The notes beneath the pieces were generated by a model that saw only the letters and a program-made list of their open reading frames with translations, made no database searches and was not told the DNA's origin. Positions 6,896-11,739 of a stretch of 11,739 bases of DNA are shown here, piece by piece. Source of the stretch: a bacterium (GTDB lineage: Bacteria; JAMCPX01); NCBI GenBank assembly GCA_021800575.1, contig JAJYYW010000010.1:1-11739 (forward strand). Reading direction: 5' to 3'. How positions within the stretch are numbered: the first letter of the stretch is position 1; the number at the start of each line of letters is the position of its first letter. Made by a program: the position numbers and the translations under genes.

Positions 6896-8610
6896 CAGGG
6901 GACCTTTTCAGCGCGCTGCGTGCCGGTACCGAGAGAATATCTGTGTGGGCAGACCTCCTCGATAGTATCAACGTGTACCCTGTTGCAGACGGCGACACGG
7001 GCCGTAATTTAACCATAAGCCTGATGCCTTTGAAATCTCCTGCCGGGGACCGGTCTGTTCTGATTGAAAGACTCTTTCTGACAGCACGAGGCAATTCGGG
7101 AAACATCGCATCGCAATTTTTCACCGGACTCCTGTCCGGCGATACCGGGGCCGGGCTTATCGATGCCGTGCGGGAGGGAACACAACGTGCATGGCAGGCC
7201 ATAGCGGACCCGCGGCCCGGGACCATGCTCAGCGTATTCAGCGAGCTGGAGCGCGCACTCCGGGAAACTACCGGAGACACCGATGCCGCACGGGTATCGA
7301 TCGTGCTCGGCCGCCTGCGGGACACGGTGCTTAAAACAACCGGCGAACTGACACCGCTGCAGGACGCCCACGTCGTTGATGCAGGCGCGCTGGGCATGTT
7401 TATATTTTTTGATGCCTTTTTCAATGTGCTGTACCTCGATGAGCCGCTGTTTGCCCCGGTCCACGATCTGTTCCGGGATTACCTCACGGTTCACGATACC
7501 CGGCCGGGCGGCATAGAATCGGGTTCGTGCGTCGACGCCGTGGTCCGGTTGAACATCCCGTCACCGGACTCCCTCAAAAACCTTTCCCTGATCGGCGAAA
7601 GCATCGTATCCCGGGAATACGGGGGCCGTCTCAAGCTGCACATCCATACGAAGGACCAGTCGTCCCTGCGGGACATTCTCTCCCGCGAAGGTACCATCGT
7701 CCAATGGGCGTCCGATGACCTCGAAGCACAGACGAAGACGTTTTCCGCGGTCCCTGCCTCCCGGACCATCCATATCATGACCGATGCCGCGGGAAGCCTG
7801 ACCAGGGACGACGCACACACGCTCGGCATAACCCTGCTCGACAGCTACATCACCATCGGCACGAAAGACTACCCCGAGACCCGCGTGGACAGCCAAGAGC
7901 TGTATGAAGCAATGTCCGGGGGAATAAAGGTGACCACATCCCAGGCATCTATCTCAGAGCGAAACCAGCACTACGAAAAAGTGCTGGGCCTGTACGGCAC
8001 TGCCCTGTACCTGTGTGTCGGTTCTGTCTACACCGGAAATTACAGCGCGGTCATGGAGTGGAAAAAAACCAACGATCCCGGCGACCGGCTCAAGGTCATC
8101 GACTCCGGGTCGGCTTCCGGAAGGCTGGGGCTTGCAGCGCTGGCGACCGCGGAAGTCTCAAGAACAGCCTCCGATGGAGCGGCGGTCGTGGATTTTGCAG
8201 GACGTGCCGCAGCTGCATGCGAGGAATACATCTTCCTGGACACCCTCTCGTACCTGGCAGCCAGCGGCAGGATGTCGAAGACAGGCGCTGTCTTCGGAGA
8301 CATGCTGAGCCTCAAACCTGTGGTCAGCCCTCTGCCGGAAGGGGCAAAAAAGGTCGGCATGGTAAGAAACAGGAAAGACCAGATCGCCTTTGCCCTGAAA
8401 AAGCTGGACACATGCGCCGACAGCGGTGACCATCCGCTCGTTATGCTCGAGTACACGGACAATCAGTCATGGGTGGCCGGAGAGATCGCTCCCCTGGTAC
8501 AAAACAGGCTCCCGGACGCGAAGATAATCATACATCCTCTCTCCCTGACAACCGGCGTTCACACCGGTCCCGGAACCTGGGGCATAGCCTTTCTGCCCGT
8601 AACCTCATAG
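6892..8610 (+). CDS. FakA-FakB-like fusion (DAK2 kinase + DegV fatty-acid-binding protein)
   Basis: A 572-residue protein joining the two parts of bacterial fatty acid kinase. Residues 1 to about 190 are a DAK2/DhaL-type ATP domain: INVYPVADGDTGRN (Asp33, Asp35), ARGNSGNI (67-70) and VDAGALG (163 on). Residues about 210-275 match the C-terminal region of FakA (LKLHIHTKD, His250 and His252). Residues about 290-572 are a full DegV domain: IHIMTDAAGS, TSQAS (349-353), YLAASGRMSKTGAVFG and GVHTGPG with His557, the positions that hold the carboxylate in FakB. In Firmicutes, separate FakA and FakB phosphorylate free fatty acids to acyl phosphates. Coupled to the thioesterase, it probably acts on an acid of this pathway. 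The frame is open upstream, but ATG 6892 gives the correct domain N-terminus. Confidence 0.9.
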   Translation: MTGDLFSALRAGTERISVWADLLDSINVYPVADGDTGRNLTISLMPLKSPAGDRSVLIERLFLTARGNSGNIASQFFTGLLSGDTGAGLIDAVREGTQRAWQAIADPRPGTMLSVFSELERALRETTGDTDAARVSIVLGRLRDTVLKTTGELTPLQDAHVVDAGALGMFIFFDAFFNVLYLDEPLFAPVHDLFRDYLTVHDTRPGGIESGSCVDAVVRLNIPSPDSLKNLSLIGESIVSREYGGRLKLHIHTKDQSSLRDILSREGTIVQWASDDLEAQTKTFSAVPASRTIHIMTDAAGSLTRDDAHTLGITLLDSYITIGTKDYPETRVDSQELYEAMSGGIKVTTSQASISERNQHYEKVLGLYGTALYLCVGSVYTGNYSAVMEWKKTNDPGDRLKVIDSGSASGRLGLAALATAEVSRTASDGAAVVDFAGRAAAACEEYIFLDTLSYLAASGRMSKTGAVFGDMLSLKPVVSPLPEGAKKVGMVRNRKDQIAFALKKLDTCADSGDHPLVMLEYTDNQSWVAGEIAPLVQNRLPDAKIIIHPLSLTTGVHTGPGTWGIAFLPVTS

Positions 8611-8659
8611 AAAAAAGGGGATTCTTACGGTAAATCGGAAATCTTGAACCTAACATTAT

Positions 8660-8860
8660 TTATGCAGTTTCATATTGAAGGACTTTGAGCTGTTCAGGTT
8701 TTATTCTTGTGCTCAGATTGAGTATCTCAACACCAACTACTTTGCCGTCTGCATTGAGATCCAAGATAACGCCGGGTTGTACTTCCTCGGATTCCACGAT
8801 AGAAGATTCATCCAATCGGAAGTAAAGGGCGTCATTTTCGTTATCAATCTTTAGTCTCAT
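8660..8860 (-). CDS. DUF2283 protein, likely antitoxin partner
   Basis: A 66-residue protein matching DUF2283: N-terminal NENDALYFRLDES, then GVILDLNADGKVVGVEILN. It follows the DUF4258 gene with a 4-nt ATGA overlap. Its Shine-Dalgarno AAGGAGG is made of the last codons of that gene, so the two are translated as a unit. DUF2283 genes are often found next to DUF4258 or RelE-like genes and are predicted antitoxins; no DNA-binding domain is evident in the 66 residues. The gene converges on the biosynthetic operon with only 49 nt between stop codons and no clear hairpin terminator there. Family assignment is firm; function is inferred from context. Confidence 0.85.
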   Translation of the reverse strand: MRLKIDNENDALYFRLDESSIVESEEVQPGVILDLNADGKVVGVEILNLSTRIKPEQLKVLQYETA

Positions 8861-9114
8861 TTTTGCCTCCTTGCTCTCCGGTCAAAAAATACCGTAATCA
8901 CTTTTTGTGGCAAAACATGCGGATTCACTACCACATGAAGGATTCGTCCGCCACGCTCCTCGATACTTCTAAAATAATGTACATTGTTGTCTTTTTCAAC
9001 GTTTTCCCATTCAGGGTTATCAAGAGTACGTTGTACCCATTCTTCCGGAATTTCTCGTTCTTTCAGCATGTCTGTAGTATGTGCCGATAATTTAAAGTCC
9101 ATCCTTGACCACAT
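8857..9114 (-). CDS. DUF4258 protein, likely RelE/ParE-like toxin
   Basis: An 85-residue protein with the DUF4258 pattern: FKLSAHTTDMLKEREIPEEWVQRTLDNPEW at the N-terminus and the strand-rich KVITVFFDRRARR at the basic C-terminus. This family is related to RelE/ParE-type toxins, some of which cut mRNA on the ribosome. It is the first gene of a two-gene unit with DUF2283. The start is uncertain: ATG 9114 gives MWSRMDFK, while the internal ATG 9102 gives MDFK, closer to the usual family N-terminus; neither has a well-placed Shine-Dalgarno. A perfect inverted repeat lies 11-26 nt upstream. Toxicity is inference from family and arrangement. Confidence 0.8.
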   Translation of the reverse strand: MWSRMDFKLSAHTTDMLKEREIPEEWVQRTLDNPEWENVEKDNNVHYFRSIEERGGRILHVVVNPHVLPQKVITVFFDRRARRQK

Positions 9115-9124
9115 CTCGAATTAC

Positions 9125-9140
9125 TTTAACACAGGTTAAA
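9125..9140 (-). promoter_or_regulatory. operator-like inverted repeat of the DUF4258/DUF2283 unit
   Basis: TTTAAC (9125-9130), spacer ACAG, GTTAAA (9135-9140) is a perfect 6-bp dyad. It lies between the predicted promoter and the DUF4258 start, where autoregulatory operators of toxin-antitoxin units are usually found. Confidence 0.4.
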
Positions 9141-9154
9141 CTCTATTACTACAG

Positions 9155-9160
9155 ATTATA
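9155..9160 (-). promoter_or_regulatory. -10 box for the DUF4258/DUF2283 unit
   Basis: The minus strand reads a perfect TATAAT here, about 40 nt before the DUF4258 start and just upstream of the dyad. There is no good TTGACA 16-18 nt further upstream, so the promoter is weak or needs help. Confidence 0.35.
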
Positions 9161-9169
9161 CCGAACGCA

Positions 9170-9313
9170 TTATAAATTTGCATGTTTTATAGCGGCATCC
9201 AAAAGCTCCTGCCTGATCTCGGCCCTGAGCCGGTCCGGTTTTACGACTTGAAATACGGTACCCACGAGTATAATCACTACACAGGTTTTCCAGTTAAAAT
9301 AGAGGCCCAAATC
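9170..9313 (-). pseudogene. possible remnant of a nucleotidyltransferase (MNT type), C-terminal end
   Basis: An open stretch of about 47 codons between two stops on the minus strand ends in VVKPDRLRAEIRQELLDAA. This resembles the C-terminal end of minimal nucleotidyltransferases, which typically read like VDLVTPEALKPRIRERILKEA. There is no ATG start, and the upstream part of the domain with its GSxAxG motif is absent; a second frame nearby (LENLCSDYTRGYR) hints at a frameshift. This is recognised by eye from a short match and could be wrong. If real, it is a decayed toxin or antitoxin gene of the MNT/HEPN kind. Confidence 0.25.
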
Positions 9314-9352
9314 TTAGTCAACAACCAGACCTCAAATCTAAACCTTCTTCAT

Positions 9353-10243
9353 TTATTCTTTTGCACCCGCTTTTTTGAGTAAATTAATAACTTCCCTGTA
9401 TCCGTAATGCTGTGCGACACTCAATGCCGTTGCACCTTGATTATCTTTGATATTCACGTCGGCACCATGCTCTATCAAATACCGTATAATTTTAGAATCC
9501 TCAATAATAGTGGCCTCGATAAGGGCTGAATGACCATAATCGTCTTGAGCATTTACGTTGGCCCCTTTCCCTATAAAATATTCAATCATGTCCATGCGAC
9601 CTGTCATGCCTGCTGTGTTAATGAGGGCTGGTTCAATGTTATCGTCTTTAGCTCCGGCATTTTTTAGAGTCCTTACAATATCCGTGTATCCATTTTTATC
9701 GGCATACATCAATGCCGTATGCCCCTCCTCAGTCCGGGCATTTATGTCGCTCATCTCCGAAATATGCTCCAAAAGAACATACGCAGTGTCCAGACATTCA
9801 GCATCCAATGCCGATGCTAAAACAGTGTAACCCTGAGTGTCTTTGGCGTTCATATCTGCCCCATGTTGTAAAAAAAGTCTGGTAATGTCCGGATAACCTA
9901 TTGTATAGAATAAAATGGAATCCGGCCTACAGTCCTTTGAAGTATTTTCTGATGTAATATCGATCACTGCTCCATGATCCAAAAGAAATTTCACCATCTC
10001 AATATGACCTTCAGCCGCTGCAAAAAGTAAAGCTGACCGACCTGTTCGATCGTGGGTGTTTATGTCTTCTCCGTTTTCCGAAAGAAGTTTAACAACATCC
10101 ATATAACCTTTGCTTGATGCTTCGAATAAAGCTTGCCAGCCCTGACCATCTGTTTCATTTACATCGGCACCTTCTGCAATTAACCGTTTTAACCGATATA
10201 AATCCTTGTTCCTGATGGCCTTTATTAATTCAGTCGTTTGCAT
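9353..10243 (-). CDS. ankyrin-repeat protein
   Basis: A 296-residue protein made almost entirely of about nine ankyrin units of roughly 33 residues, recognisable by GxTALxxAxxxGxxxIVxxLLxxGADVNxxD variants such as YGHSALIEATI and IEHGADVNIKDNQG. The unit around residues 100-135 and the EPALINTAG unit are more degenerate. There is no signal peptide or membrane segment, so it should be cytoplasmic and bind a protein partner. AAGGAG lies 7 nt before the ATG, so the start is well supported. It is AT-rich compared with the biosynthetic operon. In bacteria such stand-alone ankyrin proteins have varied roles, including partners of effectors or toxins; nothing nearby fixes its role. Confidence 0.9.
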   Translation of the reverse strand: MQTTELIKAIRNKDLYRLKRLIAEGADVNETDGQGWQALFEASSKGYMDVVKLLSENGEDINTHDRTGRSALLFAAAEGHIEMVKFLLDHGAVIDITSENTSKDCRPDSILFYTIGYPDITRLFLQHGADMNAKDTQGYTVLASALDAECLDTAYVLLEHISEMSDINARTEEGHTALMYADKNGYTDIVRTLKNAGAKDDNIEPALINTAGMTGRMDMIEYFIGKGANVNAQDDYGHSALIEATIIEDSKIIRYLIEHGADVNIKDNQGATALSVAQHYGYREVINLLKKAGAKE

Positions 10244-10663
10244 TGTTACTCTCCTTTTTGCCCTTTAGCTACCTTAATGAGATAATAACCTAAGAGTATG
10301 CATGTCGTCAGGACTGGCTATTATATGAATGCTTCAGAAGGCACCTGAATCAGTTGCCAGATTATATCAGCAAAACTACCCACATCTTCCTCCTTCCATT
10401 GTTAAGCCTCTTTGTCTCTATAAGCTGTCGAAAATGCTTAACTGGATAAGATTTCGTGTAAAATTTTTCATTCCCTGAATATACCAGACTGGAGTGACAG
10501 CAGTATGTCAGGGGGAGAGATTATTTTGGTTCTGTCCTATAACACAACAAGCGGGATTCTTCTACGTTGCTCTTCTTAGGTTAAGCGGGCGGGGCACCCA
10601 AGCTAAGCCAAGGGACTTATCAGTCTCAAGCTAACGGGCTTTGTCCGATGATTATTCCGCATA
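10244..10663. other. non-coding accessory stretch with imperfect palindromes
   Basis: About 420 nt without a convincing gene on either strand. It begins with the ankyrin Shine-Dalgarno. It contains a hairpin with arms CCCTGAATATAC (10473-10484) and GTATGTCAGGG (10503-10513), one mismatch and one bulge, around an 18-nt loop. That hairpin sits inside a perfect 7-bp inverted pair, GCTTAAC (10436-10442) and GTTAAGC (10580-10586). Another GTTAAGC is at 10401-10407, and CAAGCTAA occurs twice (10599 and 10627). No promoter or coding signal is clear. Confidence 0.4.
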
Positions 10664-10684
10664 CCCCTCTTAGACTAAGCGGGG
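10664..10684. repeat. palindrome at the 3' end of the DUF559 gene
   Basis: CCCCTCTTAG (10664-10673), one-base loop, CTAAGCGGGG (10675-10684): a 10-bp stem with one mismatch. The TAG stop codon of the DUF559 gene (10677-10675 on the minus strand) lies inside it. The core CCCCTCTTA is shared with the palindrome on the other side of the gene. No T-run follows on the minus strand, so it does not look like a terminator. Confidence 0.6.
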
Positions 10685-11046
10685 ACAGGGGAGTTACAAT
10701 TTTCTTTTATTTTATCCAATACACCTTCAATGCTTTGTATTACATCGTTGTTCCAGAATCTCATCACTTTTATGCCTTGTGATTTCAAATAATCAGATCG
10801 TATTTGATCGTACGATTTTTTATTTTCTTCAGCATGTTGCCCTCCGTCCAGTTCAATAGCGCGTTTTAACTCTGAGCAATAAAGATCAAGAATGTATTTC
10901 CCTATACTATATTGCCTATAAAATTTTAGTCCGTAGAACTGTTTGTTCCTTAAATGATTCCATAGAAATCTTTCCACGTCTGTTTGATTATTTCTCAATG
11001 TACGACGTGTTCTTTTTAATGATGGGTCATTGTATTTGAATTTCAT
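10675..11046 (-). CDS. DUF559 domain endonuclease (Vsr-like, PD-(D/E)xK fold)
   Basis: A 123-residue protein spanning a whole DUF559 domain: TDVERFLWNHLRN, then FYRQYSIGKYILDLYC, IELDGGQH and GIKVMRFWNNDV. Candidate catalytic residues are Asp54, Glu65, Asp67 and His71, as in the very-short-patch-repair nuclease fold. Small DUF559 proteins are widespread and mostly uncharacterised. AGGGGG about 4 nt before the ATG may serve as a Shine-Dalgarno and is itself a partial copy of the adjoining palindrome. The protein ends NSPVPA, and its last codon and stop are inside a second palindrome. This suggests that gene and repeats move or were inserted as one unit. Family assignment is strong; activity and mobility are inference. 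Confidence 0.87.
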   Translation of the reverse strand: MKFKYNDPSLKRTRRTLRNNQTDVERFLWNHLRNKQFYGLKFYRQYSIGKYILDLYCSELKRAIELDGGQHAEENKKSYDQIRSDYLKSQGIKVMRFWNNDVIQSIEGVLDKIKENCNSPVPA

Positions 11047-11056
11047 AACGCCCCCT

Positions 11057-11081
11057 GCCCCCTCTTATCTTAAGAGGGGGC
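11057..11081. repeat. perfect palindrome upstream of the DUF559 gene
   Basis: GCCCCCTCTTA (11057-11067), loop TCT, TAAGAGGGGGC (11071-11081): a perfect 11-bp stem, 10 nt from the DUF559 start codon. A further CCCCCT (11051-11056) on the gene side repeats part of the arm. It shares the core CCCCTCTTA/TAAG with the palindrome at the other end of the gene. Confidence 0.75.
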
Positions 11082-11190
11082 ATATTTCAATCGCCACCAA
11101 CCTCTGATGTATCTTTAGGGAACAGGTAAAGAAAAGGAGAGCTTTGGTCCGCTTCTATATTAGAAGACATAATTATATCGATTACCGCTG

Positions 11191-11248
11191 TTGTAGGGGC
11201 GGTTTATGAACCGCTCAATGCAGGGCAATTCATGAATTGCCCCTACAA
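11191..11248. repeat. 58-bp composite palindromic element (MITE-like)
   Basis: The ends TTGTAGGGGC (11191-11200) and GCCCCTACAA (11239-11248) are perfect 10-bp inverted repeats. Inside are two hairpins: GCGGTT-TATG-AACCGC (11199-11214) and the perfect 20-bp palindrome running 11223-11242 (GGGCAATTCA and its mirror). It has no coding capacity and no clear target-site duplication. Elements of this look are dispersed in many environmental bacterial genomes. Whether this one is mobile cannot be told from a single copy. Confidence 0.7.
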
Positions 11249-11306
11249 AGCATACTCGACGCTGGTTAAAGGGATATATTGAAAACCGGTTGCGGCATTA
11301 CTTCCT

Positions 11307-11600
11307 TCAAATTTGATCTTTCACTCCTTTAACTCTTAATAAAGCAGCACCAATTTTATCTTTACAATATACCTTGTCGTTAGCTGTTATAGGTTCAAGC
11401 TCTATTAATCCTTTTCTAAGTTCGTGCTCTTCTCCCGTCAACCCAAAATATTTCAGAGCGATATCGACACCGTCACTCCACCTTAGATAAATTTTTAGAA
11501 AATTCTCAATATTCCACTCATTATATTTCAGATAAGAGTTTAAATAATCGGGTTTAATAAATATCTTTTCAAATATCTCAATTATTTCTTTTTGTAACAA
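11307..11600 (-). CDS. unrecognised small protein, start uncertain
   Basis: I do not recognise this protein. It has 97 residues from a TTG start, is rich in Ile, Leu, Lys and Glu, and looks soluble and mainly helical (EIIEIFEKIFIKP, YLNSYLKYNEWNIENFLKIYLRW, then GEEHELRKGLIELEP). There is no other Met in the frame. The TTG lacks a Shine-Dalgarno. The frame stays open about 20 codons further upstream (NKFVLFFFETKES) through a run of nine T on the coding strand, until a stop near 11660. The gene may therefore be a 5'-truncated or frameshifted copy rather than an intact one. AT content matches the rest of the accessory region. Size and charge would fit an immunity or antitoxin protein, but nothing supports that directly. 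Confidence 0.4.
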   Translation of the reverse strand: MLQKEIIEIFEKIFIKPDYLNSYLKYNEWNIENFLKIYLRWSDGVDIALKYFGLTGEEHELRKGLIELEPITANDKVYCKDKIGAALLRVKGVKDQI

Positions 11601-11739
11601 AGATTCTTTAGTTTCAAAAAAAAATAATACAAATTTGTTGTAGCCTACATTTTTGGTTCATCGTGGAAGAGTGTGGGTAAATTGATGAGGGCGGGAAGAC
11701 TTAACGGGCTATAAAATAAAGATAAAAAGATGTTTTCAA

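Noticed and set aside
8611..8659. Intrinsic terminator between the convergent kinase and DUF2283 genes
   Set aside because: No stable stem followed by a T-run on either strand.
9182..9382. Plus-strand frame of 66 codons in the accessory region
   Set aside because: No Shine-Dalgarno, no recognisable domain, and it overlaps the end of the ankyrin gene on the other strand.
11087..11170. Minus-strand 27-codon frame (MSSNIEADQSS...)
   Set aside because: No Shine-Dalgarno or family resemblance; a frame this short is expected by chance.
10632..11710. TAACGGGCT repeated at 10632 and 11702
   Set aside because: A 9-base direct repeat is expected many times by chance in a window of this size, and the flanks do not match.

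Overview
The window has two parts. Positions 1-8610 are GC-rich, entirely plus-strand and tightly packed. They look like part of an aryl-polyene-like (type II polyketide/fatty-acid-like) biosynthetic operon. In order: the C-terminal end of a B12-binding-type radical SAM protein (cut by the left edge), two acyl carrier proteins, a large natural fusion of an active ketosynthase with an inactive chain-length-factor-like ketosynthase, a phytoene-desaturase/retinol-saturase-like flavoprotein, an MIO-type aromatic amino acid ammonia-lyase, a hotdog acyl thioesterase, and a DAK2-DegV fusion that corresponds to both halves of a fatty acid kinase (FakA and FakB) on one chain. Gaps are 14 nt or less, or genes overlap by 4-35 nt, from the first ACP to the kinase. 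One promoter-like sequence precedes the first ACP.

My working model, which is inference, is as follows. The lyase makes a cinnamic or coumaric acid starter. The KS/CLF fusion and the ACPs extend it. The flavoprotein oxidises, reduces or isomerises the conjugated chain. The thioesterase frees the acid, and the FakA-FakB fusion turns a free acid into an acyl phosphate for transfer. No ketoreductase, dehydratase, AMP-ligase, acyltransferase or exporter gene is visible, so the cluster either continues to the left or borrows these functions from elsewhere.

Positions about 8640-11739 are clearly more AT-rich, lie on the minus strand and look like an accessory region. They hold a DUF4258/DUF2283 toxin-antitoxin-like pair with an operator-like palindrome, a possible nucleotidyltransferase remnant, an ankyrin-repeat protein, a non-coding stretch with imperfect palindromes, a DUF559 (Vsr-like) endonuclease gene bracketed by two related palindromes, a 58-bp composite palindromic element resembling a MITE, and an unrecognised small protein gene that may lack its natural start.

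The organism is probably a Gram-negative anaerobe of the Desulfobacterota/Nitrospirota kind. I base this on B12-type radical SAM plus aryl-polyene-like genes next to DUF559 and palindromic repeats, but no marker gene settles it. I see no rRNA, tRNA, CRISPR array or intact insertion sequence.
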